DNA of 64,000 nucleotides. It comes from Alphaproteobacteria bacterium (GTDB taxonomy: Bacteria > Pseudomonadota > Alphaproteobacteria > Rhizobiales > CAJQND01). The translations under genes were made by a program, and so were the position numbers. Positions 33,318 through 42,317 of the stretch are shown here, piece by piece (position 1 is the stretch's first letter; every line of letters begins with the position of its first letter). Location of the stretch: NCBI GenBank assembly GCA_024227565.1, contig JAAEUE010000333.1, positions 1-64,000 on the forward strand, given 5' to 3'. A model generated the notes under the pieces. The model saw only the letters and a program-made list of their open reading frames with translations. It was not told the DNA's origin and searched no databases.

Positions 33318-34565
33318 ATGCTGAAGATACGCAGCGAAATTCTGTCAGTTTTGGCGTTGGCTCTGATATGGGCCGGGCTGATGGGCGGCCTCGCGCCGGC
33401 GCCCGCTCAGGCCGAAGGTTGGACCTACAACAAAGCGGCCTTTGCACGCTTCCTCAAATCCATGCGGAACAGGGCGATCCGGCGCGGCGTATCGCGCGGG
33501 GTGGTTGATGCTGCCTTCAGGAACCTGCGCCCAGACCCAGAAGTACTCAACCTGGCCAATTTCCAGCCGGAATTTAAGCTGACCGCCTGGGCGTATCTGG
33601 ACAAAACCGTTTCAGATGTGCGCATCGCCAACGGCAAGAAGAATTACGCCGCGCAGCGCAAGCTGCTCGATGCCCTGGAGGCCCGATACGGGGTGCCCAA
33701 GCGTTACATCGTGGCCATTTGGGGCCTGGAAAGCCGCTATGGCCAGCGCAAGGGCGACATTCCCGTCATCCAGGCGCTCGCGACCCTCGGCTTCACCGGC
33801 AAGCGCAAGCGCTTTGGGCGCTCACAACTGATCGCCGCGCTTAAGATATTGCAGCGTAGGGATATTTCTCTTTCCAAGTTCACCGGCTCCTGGGCCGGCG
33901 CGATGGGCCACACCCAGTTCATTCCCACCACCTACAATGCCTATGCGGTGGACTGGACCGGCGACGGCACCCGCGATATCTGGAATTCGGTTCCGGACGC
34001 CCTGGCCTCGACCGCCCGTTACCTGAAGGTCTCCGGCTGGCGCAAGGGTGCGCCATGGGGCGAAGAGGTGAAGATACCGCGCAACTTCAACACCCGCCGC
34101 GCAGGCATCAAGAAACGAAAACCCCGCCGGGTGTCGGAATGGATCAGGCTCGGTGTTAGACCCTTTGGTGGCGGTTCGTTCAGGGCCAAAAAGCGCGGTG
34201 CTTGGCTTATTTTACCTTCCGGCCGGCGCGGTCCGGCGTTTTTGGTGTATCGCAACTTCAGGGCCATCATGCGCTACAACAACTCGGTCAAATATGCCTT
34301 GGCCGTCTCGCATTTGGGCGATCGCATCATCGGCCGCCCCGATTTTCGCGGCAAATGGCCCAGAACCGGCACGCCGCTCATGCTGGCCGGCCGCAAGGAG
34401 TTGCAGATCTATCTCACCAAGCTCGGACTCTATTCCGGTGAGATCGACGGCGCTGTCGGGCGCGAAACCGAAAAGGCCATCCGCAAATTTCAGCGGGCTA
34501 AGGGGTTGAAACCAGACGCTTATCCCTCTGTGGAGCTGTTGAACCGGTTAAAGTCTGGCGCCTGA
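33318..34565 (+). CDS. Lytic murein transglycosylase (MltB type) with peptidoglycan-binding domain
   Basis: A 415-residue exported protein. A signal peptide (ALALIWAGLMGGLAPAPAQA) precedes an SLT_2/MltB catalytic domain with Glu138 in WGLESRYGQRKG and GAMGHTQFIPTTYNAYAVDWTGDGTRDIW. A PG_binding_1 domain closes the protein (LYSGEIDGAVGRETEKAIRKFQ). It cleaves glycan strands in the periplasm to 1,6-anhydro ends. It precedes the DUF459 hydrolase gene by about 40 bases and probably shares its transcript. Confidence 0.92.
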   Translation: MLKIRSEILSVLALALIWAGLMGGLAPAPAQAEGWTYNKAAFARFLKSMRNRAIRRGVSRGVVDAAFRNLRPDPEVLNLANFQPEFKLTAWAYLDKTVSDVRIANGKKNYAAQRKLLDALEARYGVPKRYIVAIWGLESRYGQRKGDIPVIQALATLGFTGKRKRFGRSQLIAALKILQRRDISLSKFTGSWAGAMGHTQFIPTTYNAYAVDWTGDGTRDIWNSVPDALASTARYLKVSGWRKGAPWGEEVKIPRNFNTRRAGIKKRKPRRVSEWIRLGVRPFGGGSFRAKKRGAWLILPSGRRGPAFLVYRNFRAIMRYNNSVKYALAVSHLGDRIIGRPDFRGKWPRTGTPLMLAGRKELQIYLTKLGLYSGEIDGAVGRETEKAIRKFQRAKGLKPDAYPSVELLNRLKSGA

Positions 34566-34605
34566 CGTCTTGAGATCGGCACGATCATGTGAGAAGACCT
34601 TCCCT

Positions 34606-35748
34606 ATGATCGTCAGGCACATACGGACCCTTGTGATGGTGGCGCTGTTTTCAGCGCTGTATCCGGCTGCATCTTCAGCGCAGAAGGCCGACAATTTGGA
34701 GCCGAAAGCCCCCTACAGTTACATCAAGGCTGAAAAGCCGAAATACGAAGTGTTTGTATTGGGCGATTCAATTGCTGCTGGTATGTGGGCCGGACTGCGC
34801 AGAATTACCAAAGGCGATCGGCGCCTGAACTTCAAAGGCCGCTACAAGGAGGAATCCGGTTTTGCCCGTCCTGACCGGTACGATTGGAACAGCGCGATCG
34901 AAAAACTGGCGACATCGCAGAACATCGACATTGCCATCATTATGCTGGGCGCCAATGACCGGCAAAATTTTAGGGATGCAAACGGAACCTTTCAATTTGG
35001 CTCCGACGAATGGCTGACATCCTACAAACAAGCACTCGACAAGTTCTTTGCTCAACTGAAACGGATTGGCGCTGCGGTTTACGTCGCCGGCCTGCCGCCA
35101 ATGGCGCAGCCGGCCTATGACCGGGCTGCAAAGTTCATCAGCAATATTCAGCGTGAGCAGGCTGAAAAGCAGGGGATCAAATACATTCCCGTGCGCCGTG
35201 CCTTCACCAACAAGAAGGATCAGTTCGTTTGGGAAGGGCCCGACATCACGGGAGCTGTGCGCAGGTTGCGCGCCAAGGATGGCATCCATTTTTACAAGCG
35301 CGGAAACAACAAGCTTGCGGCCATCATTCTTGAGGTCATGAAAAAGGATCTGGAAGAAGCAGGCAAGAACATCGCTCCGGAGACGGCGCCAGAGACCGTT
35401 GTAGCCGTTACTGTTGAAGATGCCCAAGCCCAGGAAGGCGAGCCCAAGGCAGGAGAAGACGCTGCAACCGCCAGAGACTACCCGGTCTTTGGCCAGGAGG
35501 CCGAGCTGCAGCCGCTGCCGATCTCACCACCAGAACAAAAACGAACAGCACAGCGGACAGTGGGCAGCAGCCCCGGCTTGTCGAGCCGGACATCTTATCA
35601 ACCGGTGCTCGAGGACGTTGGGCAAGCTTTTGAATCGATCCGCCAAAGCACCAAGCCGGGCAGTCCCGCAGGGGATGCTTTCCGGCAAGGCATTCTGCCC
35701 CTCCCGGTCAAGAACCGGGCCGACGATCATTCCTGGCCCAGAGGCTAA
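34606..35748 (+). CDS. DUF459 SGNH-type hydrolase
   Basis: A protein of about 380 residues. A signal peptide (TLVMVALFSALYPAASSA) precedes an SGNH/GDSL-type fold: block I FVLGDSIAAGM with Ser55, block III MLGANDRQNF with Asn, and block V DGIHFYKRGNN with Asp and His. DUF459 proteins are exported esterases of unknown substrate, often near cell-wall genes. Residues from about 260 are a low-complexity, acidic-proline linker without a domain. The end of the gene touches repeat copy 2. Confidence 0.87.
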   Translation: MIVRHIRTLVMVALFSALYPAASSAQKADNLEPKAPYSYIKAEKPKYEVFVLGDSIAAGMWAGLRRITKGDRRLNFKGRYKEESGFARPDRYDWNSAIEKLATSQNIDIAIIMLGANDRQNFRDANGTFQFGSDEWLTSYKQALDKFFAQLKRIGAAVYVAGLPPMAQPAYDRAAKFISNIQREQAEKQGIKYIPVRRAFTNKKDQFVWEGPDITGAVRRLRAKDGIHFYKRGNNKLAAIILEVMKKDLEEAGKNIAPETAPETVVAVTVEDAQAQEGEPKAGEDAATARDYPVFGQEAELQPLPISPPEQKRTAQRTVGSSPGLSSRTSYQPVLEDVGQAFESIRQSTKPGSPAGDAFRQGILPLPVKNRADDHSWPRG

Positions 35749-35820
35749 GAGGCCCCACATTATTGTTATGGGCGAGCAACTTATCCTCGATCAGACATAA
35801 TTGTCTGATCGGGGGTTGCT
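35741..35820 (-). repeat. Dispersed 80-base repeat, copy 2
   Basis: On the minus strand this matches 858-937 at 61 of 80 positions without gaps. It starts 7 bases after the gltD stop on that strand and overlaps the last codons of the DUF459 gene on the other. CGATCAGACA (35788-35797) and its exact complement (35802-35811) form a perfect 10-bp hairpin. The stem may also terminate gltBD or DUF459 transcription, although neither side has a T run. Confidence 0.65.
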
Positions 35821-35826
35821 CTACAG

Positions 35827-37245
35827 CTATCTTGGTAATTCTGTGGATCCCATGAGATAGGCATCGATCGCATGCGCAGCCTGGCGGCCTTCGCGAATGG
35901 CCCAAACAACAAGTGACTGGCCCCGGCGCATATCGCCGGCAGAGAATATTTTTTCCCGCGACGACATGTAGGCCAGCTGGTCGGCCAGCACGTTGCCGCG
36001 CCCATCAAGCTCAAGGCCCAACTCTTCAATCATGCCGCCGTGAACCGGATGCACAAAACCCATGGCCAGCAGAACCAGATCGGCGCGAAGCTCAAACTCG
36101 CTGCCTTTCATCGGTTTCATGTTCCCGTCAACCTTGATGCAGTTGATGGCAGTGACGCGGCCGTCTTCGCCTTCAATCGATTCAGTCATAACGGAAAAGT
36201 CTCGATCCGCGCCCTCGTCCTGGCTGGATGAGGTGCGAAATTTCAACGGCCAGTGAGGCCAGGTGAGGTCTTTGTCTTCTTTCTCCGGCGGCACGGGCAT
36301 GATCTCAAGCTGTGTGACCGACAGGGCGCCTTGGCGGAACGAGGTGCCGATGCAGTCAGAGCCCGTATCGCCACCACCAATTACGATAACGTGCTTTCCA
36401 GCCGCGCTGATGGACCCGCTCTCATCGAAGGGTTCGCCTGAAACACGGCGGTTTTGTTGCGGCAGGAAGTTCATGGCGAAATGGACACCATTCAATTCGC
36501 GCCCCGGCACCGGCAGATCCCGCGGTGCTTCAGACCCGCCGGTCAGCAACACGGCGTCGTGGTTTTCGTCGAGTTGCGCCGCCGTCACATCCTTGCCCAC
36601 GTGCACCCCGCAGTGAAAGTTCACACCTTCAGCTTCCATCTGAAGCACGCGCCGGTCGATCAGATGCTTTTCCATTTTGAAATCGGGAATGCCATAGCGC
36701 AGAAGACCGCCTGCCTTGGCGTGCTTCTCGTAAAGGTGAACGTCGTGTCCGGCGCGGGCCAGTTGCTGTGCTGCGGCCATTCCGGCCGGGCCGGAGCCGA
36801 CGACCGCCACCTTCTTACCTGTCTTGTTTTCAGGTGGCTTGGGCGTGATCCAGCCATTTGCCCAGGCTTTGTCGACAATTGCACATTCGATGGTTTTGAT
36901 GGTCACCGGGTTGTCTTCAATGTTCAGCGTGCAAGAGGCCTCGCAAGGCGCCGGGCATATGCGTCCGGTGAATTCCGGGAAGTTGTTCGTGGATTGCAGG
37001 TTCCTGGACGCCTCTTCCCAGTTTTTGTGGAACACCAGATCGTTCCAGTCGGGGATCTGGTTGTTCACCGGGCAACCATTGTGACAGTAGGGAATGCCGC
37101 AATCCATGCAGCGTGCCGCCTGGCGTTCCACATCGCGGTCTTCCAGCGGGATCATGAACTCGCGGTAGTTGCGCACCCGGTCAGCCGCCGGCTTGTAGGT
37201 GCGTTCTTGGCGCTCAATCTCAATAAAGCCTGTAACCTTACCCAT
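35827..37245 (-). CDS. gltD: Glutamate synthase [NADPH] small subunit
   Basis: A 472-residue flavoprotein. The N-terminal iron-sulfur cysteines read CMDCGIPYCHNGCPVNNQIPDWND and CPAPCEASC. An FAD site (VGSGPAGMAAAQQLARAGH) and an NADPH site (HVIVIGGGDTGSDCIGTS) follow. It passes electrons from NADPH to the large subunit for reductive transfer of glutamine amide nitrogen to 2-oxoglutarate. It lies five bases after gltB on the same strand, with the subunits ordered gltB then gltD. Confidence 0.95.
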   Translation of the reverse strand: MGKVTGFIEIERQERTYKPAADRVRNYREFMIPLEDRDVERQAARCMDCGIPYCHNGCPVNNQIPDWNDLVFHKNWEEASRNLQSTNNFPEFTGRICPAPCEASCTLNIEDNPVTIKTIECAIVDKAWANGWITPKPPENKTGKKVAVVGSGPAGMAAAQQLARAGHDVHLYEKHAKAGGLLRYGIPDFKMEKHLIDRRVLQMEAEGVNFHCGVHVGKDVTAAQLDENHDAVLLTGGSEAPRDLPVPGRELNGVHFAMNFLPQQNRRVSGEPFDESGSISAAGKHVIVIGGGDTGSDCIGTSFRQGALSVTQLEIMPVPPEKEDKDLTWPHWPLKFRTSSSQDEGADRDFSVMTESIEGEDGRVTAINCIKVDGNMKPMKGSEFELRADLVLLAMGFVHPVHGGMIEELGLELDGRGNVLADQLAYMSSREKIFSAGDMRRGQSLVVWAIREGRQAAHAIDAYLMGSTELPR

Positions 37246-37250
37246 GACGC

Positions 37251-40200
37251 TTATTGCCCCCGCCTTAGACCAATGTTCATTTCACCCGTTTGGGCCTGCT
37301 GCACTTCCTGCAGGGCGCGGCGGAATTCCACCGGCATCACCTTCACAAACTTCGGCAGATACGTATCCCAGTCATCCAGGATCATCTGGGCGCGGGTAGA
37401 GCCGGTGTAACGGGTCTGGTTCTCTATGAGCTGATGCAATCGCTCAGCATCATACCGCGTCATGTCTGTCTGCACATCCACAAGGCCGTGACGCTCAAGA
37501 TCCGCGCCGCTCTGGTGCAGATTTTCAGAATGATCGGCTTCTTCGGCCACAGGCTCAAGGTCCACCATGGCCAGGTTGCAGCGCTGTTCAAAGTCGCCTT
37601 GTTCGTCCAGCACATAGGCAATCCCGCCTGACATGCCGGCAGCAAAGTTGCGACCGGTCTCGCCGAGCACAACAACGATACCGCCGGTCATGTATTCGCA
37701 GCCATGGTCACCGGTGCCTTCCACCACGGCAATCGCGCCGGAGTTGCGTACCGCAAAGCGTTCGCCGCCAATGCCTCGGAAATAACATTCACCAGAAATC
37801 GCACCATAGAGCACTGTGTTGCCAACGATCATGCTCTCGTCCGGGTTAATCCCGCTGTCATCGGTTGGGCGGACGATCAGCTTGCCGCCGGAGAGGCCCT
37901 TGCCCACATAGTCATTGGCTTCGCCGATCAGGTCCAGGGTCACCCCATGGGCCACCCAGGCACCGAAGCTCTGGCCAGCCACGCCGGTGAGCGTGAACCA
38001 AATCGTATCTTCCGGTAATCCCTTATGGCCGTAACGTTTGGCCACTTCGCCCGACAGCATGGCGCCGGAGGTACGGTCTGTATTGCCGATCTTGAAACTC
38101 TTCTTAACAGCTTTGCGCTCTTCAAGCGCCGGCGCGGCGGCCGTGATGAACTTGCGATCCAAGATGTCGTGGATCGGGTGGTCCTGGCGATCCGAATTGT
38201 AGGTCGCGATGTCCTTGCCCACGTCCGGCTTGTAGAACAGGTTGGTGAAGTCCAATCCCTTGGACTTCCAATGCTCGGTCGCCGCTTTTGTGTCGAGCAC
38301 ATCAGATTGGCCGATCATTTCTGAGAACGTGCTGAAGCCCATTTCGGCCATCAACGAGCGCACCTCTTCGGCCACATAGAAGAAATAGTTCACCACATGC
38401 TCAGGCTTGCCCCTGAAGCGCTTGCGCAGTTGAGGGTCTTGTGTGGCAACGCCTACGGGGCAAGTGTTGAGGTGGCATTTGCGCATCATAATGCAGCCCG
38501 TGGCAATGAGCGGCGCGGTCGCGAAACCAAATTCGTCAGCCCCCAAGAGAGCGCCGATGACCACATCGCGCCCCGTTCGCAGGCCGCCATCCACTTGAAC
38601 TGCAATGCGGCCGCGCAGGTTGTTGAGCACCAGGGTCTGGTGGGTTTCGGCAAGGCCGATCTCCCAGGGAGAGCCTGCATGTTTGATGGAGGTGAGCGGG
38701 GAGGCGCCCGTGCCGCCTTCAAAACCTGAGATCGTCACATGATCTGCCCGCGCCTTGGAGACCCCAGCAGCAACTGTGCCAACCCCCATTTCGGAGACCA
38801 GCTTCACACTCACATCGCCAGCAGGATTGACGTTTTTCAAATCGTAGATCAGCTGAGCCAGATCCTCGATGGAATAGATGTCGTGATGCGGGGGCGGGGA
38901 GATCAGTCCCACGCCCGGGGTTGAATGGCGCACCTTGGCGATGGTGGCATCCACCTTGTGGCCCGGCAACTGGCCCCCTTCGCCAGGCTTTGCCCCTTGC
39001 GCCATTTTAATCTGCATCATGTCGGAGTTGACCAGATATTCCGTCGTCACCCCAAAACGGCCAGATGCCACCTGTTTGATGGCAGAACGCAAGCTGTCGC
39101 CGTTTTTCTTGGGCTTGAAGCGATCAACCTCCTCGCCGCCTTCACCGGTGTTCGATTTACCGCCGATCCGGTTCATGGCAATAGCCAAGGTGGTGTGGGC
39201 CTCACGCGAGATGGAGCCAAACGACATGGCTCCTGTCGCAAAGCGCTTAACGATCTCTGCGGCAGGCTCAACCTTGTCCAGGGGAATGGGCTTGCGGCCG
39301 ATTTCCTTGGCATCGCGGATGCGAAACAAACCGCGCATGGTCATCAGCTGCGCGCTTTGTTCGTTAATGGTCTTGGCGAAGTTCCAATACTTCTCCGGCA
39401 GTTCGCCGCGCACTGCATGCTGCAGATCGGCCACCGCATCGGGCGTCCAGCTGTGGCTCTCGCCGCGAAGACGGAAGGCATATTCACCGCCCACATCAAG
39501 CGCGGTTTCCAATACCGGGTTATGGCCGAACGCATCGGCATGCCGGCGGGCGGTCTCTTCGGCAATGCCATCGAGGCCAACCCCTTCAATGGCCGTATTG
39601 GTGCCGGTGAAATATTGCGCCACGAAGTCTGAAGACAATCCAACAGCGTCAAAGATCTGCGCGCCGCAATAGGATTGATAGGTGGAGATGCCCATCTTGG
39701 ACATGACCTTCAAGATCCCCTTGTTCAGGGCCTTGATATAGCGCTTGGCCGCCTCTTCGGCGGTTAGATTAGTGTCTTCAATTTGCGGCAGCATGCCTTC
39801 AAGGGTTTCGAATGCCAGCCAGGGGTTGATGGCTTCGGCGCCGTAGCCGGCGAGGGTGCAAAAATGGTGCACCTCGCGCGCTTCGCCGGTTTCAACCACC
39901 AGGCCAACCGAGGTCCTAAGGCCGCGCCGGATGAGGTGGTGGTGCACGGCAGAGGTCGCCAGCAGCGACGGGATCGCCACCCGGTCCGGGCCCATCAGGC
40001 GGTCGGACAGAATGATGATGTTGTAACCGTGAGCAACTGACGTCTCTGCGCGGTCGCATAAATTGTCCAGAGCCGTTTTCATGTAACTCGCGCCCCGGTC
40101 CACCGAGTAGGTGATGTCCAGAGTGGTGGTGAGGAACTGGTTGTCGGCAATGTCGCCAATGGCCCTCAATTTCTCCAGGCCCTCATTGTTGATGATCGGT

Positions 40201-41963
40201 TGGCGCACTTCCAGGCGCTTGAGGGTCGATGTGCCTTCAAGGTCCAAAAGGTTGGGCCGCGGGCCGATGAAAGAGACCAGCGACATCACCAGTTCTTCGC
40301 GGATTGGATCAATCGGCGGGTTGGTGACCTGGGCAAACAACTGCTTGAAGTAAGTCGCCAGGTTCTTGGACTTTGAGGAGAGGGCTGACAACGGCGTGTC
40401 TGTGCCCATGGAGCCGATCGCCTCCTGGCCCGTGTGGGCCATGGGGGTCAGCAGAAATTTTAGATCTTCCTGGGTGTAGCCGAATGCTTGCTGACGCTTC
40501 AGGAGAGAAACGTTGGAGCGCGGCGCAGAGCGACCCACCGGCGGCAGATCGCGCAGATGGATCTGGCTGCGCGCCAGCCACTCGGAGTAAGGGAAGCGTG
40601 TGGCGAGATCGGATTTCAGCTCCTCGTCAGAGATAATCCGGCCCTGCTCCAAATCGATCAGCAACATCTTGCCGGGCTGCAGGCGCCATTTGCGCACGAT
40701 GTCTTTTTCAGGAATGTCGAGCACGCCCATTTCGGAGGCCAGCAACACCCGGTCGTCGGAGGTTTCAAGGAAGCGGCAGGGACGAAGACCGTTACGGTCC
40801 AGCGTGGCGCCAATCGCCCGGCCATCGGTGAAGGCAATGGCCGCAGGTCCATCCCAGGGTTCCATCAGCGAGGCGTGGTATTCGTAGAATGAACGGCGGT
40901 TCTCATCCATCAACGGGTTGCCGGCCCAGGCTTCCGGGATCATCACCATCATGGCATGGGCCAGAGAGTATCCGCCTTGGGTTAGAAGCTCTAAGGCATT
41001 GTCAAAGCAAGCAGAATCCGATTGGCCTTCATACGAGATTGGCCAAAGCTTCTGCATGTCCTCGCCATAGATCGGCGAGGCCATGGTCGCCTGACGGGCG
41101 GCCATCCAGTTGAAGTTGCCGCGCAGGGTGTTGATCTCGCCATTGTGGCAGATCATCCGGTAGGGGTGGGCCAGGGGCCAGGACGGGAAGGTGTTGGTTG
41201 AAAAGCGCTGGTGCACCAGGGCAAGGGCCGACTCGACGCGCTCATCCTGCAGGTCCAGATAATAGCCCTTCAGGCCGGGGCCCAGAACCAGGCCCTTGTA
41301 AACAATGGTGCGGGCAGAGCAGCTCACGGGGAAGTAGTCAGGAACAGCGTCCGGGGTCGTCTTACGAAGACGGTTCGAGACCACCTTGCGCATCACAAAC
41401 AGCTTACGCTCGAAGGTGGTTTCGTCCGCGATGTCGGGCCCACGCCCAATGAACACCTGACGCTGGACCGGTTCGGCGGGTTTGACGGTTTCACCAAGCA
41501 CTGAATTGTCTACGGGCACATCCCGCCAGAACAAAACCTCCAGGCTTTCCTCCTTGGCCACCTCGGCGTAGGTGGCTTCGATGGCGGTGCAGTGATCCTC
41601 GTTGCGCGGCATGAACATGTGCCCAACGCCATAATGTCCCGGCTCTGGCAGGGCAAATCCAAGACGTTCTGCCTCGGCGGTAAAAAACTTGTGCGGCAGC
41701 TGGATCAAGATGCCAGCGCCATCGCCAGCTTTGGGGTCGGCGCCCACCGCGCCGCGATGCTCCAGATTGCACAGGATCGAGAAGCCATCTTCGACAATCG
41801 CACGGCTTTTGACGCCTTTGATGTTGCAGATCATGCCGACGCCGCAGGCATCGTGCTCGTTATGAGGGTGATAGAGCCCTTGTGGGTCTGGCAGGCCGGC
41901 GGGTTTGGGCGTTATTGCTTTGCCTGATCCAACTTGCTGATCTGGTTGATAACGCTCCGCCAT
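37251..41963 (-). CDS. gltB: Glutamate synthase large subunit
   Basis: A 1570-residue subunit. The class II glutaminase nucleophile is Cys40 in NEHDACGVGMICN, so a 39-residue propeptide must be removed. Central and FMN domains follow. The 3Fe-4S cluster cysteines sit in CIMMRKCHLNTCPVG, and the C-terminal glycine-rich beta-helix (GGIVVVLGETGRNFAAGMSGGIAYV) is intact. It forms two glutamates from glutamine and 2-oxoglutarate. GGAGG precedes the ATG. A terminator-like hairpin lies 37 bases upstream. Confidence 0.96.
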   Translation of the reverse strand: MAERYQPDQQVGSGKAITPKPAGLPDPQGLYHPHNEHDACGVGMICNIKGVKSRAIVEDGFSILCNLEHRGAVGADPKAGDGAGILIQLPHKFFTAEAERLGFALPEPGHYGVGHMFMPRNEDHCTAIEATYAEVAKEESLEVLFWRDVPVDNSVLGETVKPAEPVQRQVFIGRGPDIADETTFERKLFVMRKVVSNRLRKTTPDAVPDYFPVSCSARTIVYKGLVLGPGLKGYYLDLQDERVESALALVHQRFSTNTFPSWPLAHPYRMICHNGEINTLRGNFNWMAARQATMASPIYGEDMQKLWPISYEGQSDSACFDNALELLTQGGYSLAHAMMVMIPEAWAGNPLMDENRRSFYEYHASLMEPWDGPAAIAFTDGRAIGATLDRNGLRPCRFLETSDDRVLLASEMGVLDIPEKDIVRKWRLQPGKMLLIDLEQGRIISDEELKSDLATRFPYSEWLARSQIHLRDLPPVGRSAPRSNVSLLKRQQAFGYTQEDLKFLLTPMAHTGQEAIGSMGTDTPLSALSSKSKNLATYFKQLFAQVTNPPIDPIREELVMSLVSFIGPRPNLLDLEGTSTLKRLEVRQPIINNEGLEKLRAIGDIADNQFLTTTLDITYSVDRGASYMKTALDNLCDRAETSVAHGYNIIILSDRLMGPDRVAIPSLLATSAVHHHLIRRGLRTSVGLVVETGEAREVHHFCTLAGYGAEAINPWLAFETLEGMLPQIEDTNLTAEEAAKRYIKALNKGILKVMSKMGISTYQSYCGAQIFDAVGLSSDFVAQYFTGTNTAIEGVGLDGIAEETARRHADAFGHNPVLETALDVGGEYAFRLRGESHSWTPDAVADLQHAVRGELPEKYWNFAKTINEQSAQLMTMRGLFRIRDAKEIGRKPIPLDKVEPAAEIVKRFATGAMSFGSISREAHTTLAIAMNRIGGKSNTGEGGEEVDRFKPKKNGDSLRSAIKQVASGRFGVTTEYLVNSDMMQIKMAQGAKPGEGGQLPGHKVDATIAKVRHSTPGVGLISPPPHHDIYSIEDLAQLIYDLKNVNPAGDVSVKLVSEMGVGTVAAGVSKARADHVTISGFEGGTGASPLTSIKHAGSPWEIGLAETHQTLVLNNLRGRIAVQVDGGLRTGRDVVIGALLGADEFGFATAPLIATGCIMMRKCHLNTCPVGVATQDPQLRKRFRGKPEHVVNYFFYVAEEVRSLMAEMGFSTFSEMIGQSDVLDTKAATEHWKSKGLDFTNLFYKPDVGKDIATYNSDRQDHPIHDILDRKFITAAAPALEERKAVKKSFKIGNTDRTSGAMLSGEVAKRYGHKGLPEDTIWFTLTGVAGQSFGAWVAHGVTLDLIGEANDYVGKGLSGGKLIVRPTDDSGINPDESMIVGNTVLYGAISGECYFRGIGGERFAVRNSGAIAVVEGTGDHGCEYMTGGIVVVLGETGRNFAAGMSGGIAYVLDEQGDFEQRCNLAMVDLEPVAEEADHSENLHQSGADLERHGLVDVQTDMTRYDAERLHQLIENQTRYTGSTRAQMILDDWDTYLPKFVKVMPVEFRRALQEVQQAQTGEMNIGLRRGQ

Positions 41964-41999
41964 GTTCCGCCTCCACTTAACCCATCCAATAAATCAGCC

Positions 42000-42022
42000 A
42001 AAAAGGTCCCTTTCGGGGCCTT
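42000..42022 (-). terminator. Terminator-like hairpin in the gltB leader
   Basis: Read on the minus strand, AAGGCCCC and GGGACCTT pair over eight positions (one G-U) around a GAAA tetraloop and run into TTTTT. It lies 37 bases before the gltB ATG, so it could act as an attenuator or as the end of a leader RNA; the gltB promoter may also lie between it and the gene, leaving it as a remote terminator for xylanase transcripts. Confidence 0.55.
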
Positions 42023-42224
42023 CGTGCCCGGCTGGTATCCTCTGCCTTCGGGGAGGGTGAGGGGTTCATACAGCCGGCTTAAGGTGCGGCTGTCAGGCGT
42101 CCGTTTTATCGGCGCGCGCAGCCGCTGGGAACCGTTTGGACCGGTTGCATTTAACGCTATATGGCGCACAATACATCACAGCTTCATGACCAATCTGGTG
42201 CCAGGTGGTTCTCATTTTTGGCTG

Positions 42225-42247
42225 ATAGGACAGCACTGCTGTCCTAT
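42225..42247. promoter_or_regulatory. Palindrome between xylanase and gltB
   Basis: Two perfect 11-base arms, ATAGGACAGCA and its complement, are separated by one C. The site is 71 bases past the xylanase stop and 262 bases before the gltB start, on the gltB strand. The one-base spacer fits a dimeric regulator site; as a hairpin it would lack a loop unless inner pairs open, and no T run follows on either strand. Confidence 0.5.
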
Positions 42248-42317
42248 TCGACGCGCAAACTGCCAGAAAACGCATCTGGGTGCAAGTCGTCCTAAAGGGG
42301 GAGCGGCAATATGCGTT

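Larger units (their letters stand above)
41964..42317. other. Leader/intergenic region upstream of gltB
   Basis: This 354-base gap separates gltB from the xylanase gene, both on the minus strand. It contains a terminator-like hairpin near gltB (42000-42022), a 6-bp hairpin (CAGCCG 42071-42076 with CGGCTG 42087-42092) and a 23-base palindrome (42225-42247). An 85-codon minus-strand frame overlapping the gltB start has no domain and looks accidental. No tRNA-like sequence was seen. Confidence 0.55.

Noticed and set aside
41912..42169. 85-codon minus-strand frame overlapping the gltB start
   Set aside because: Considered as a leader peptide for attenuation, but no ribosome-binding site, no Glu/Gln run and no domain; the hairpin alone is reported.
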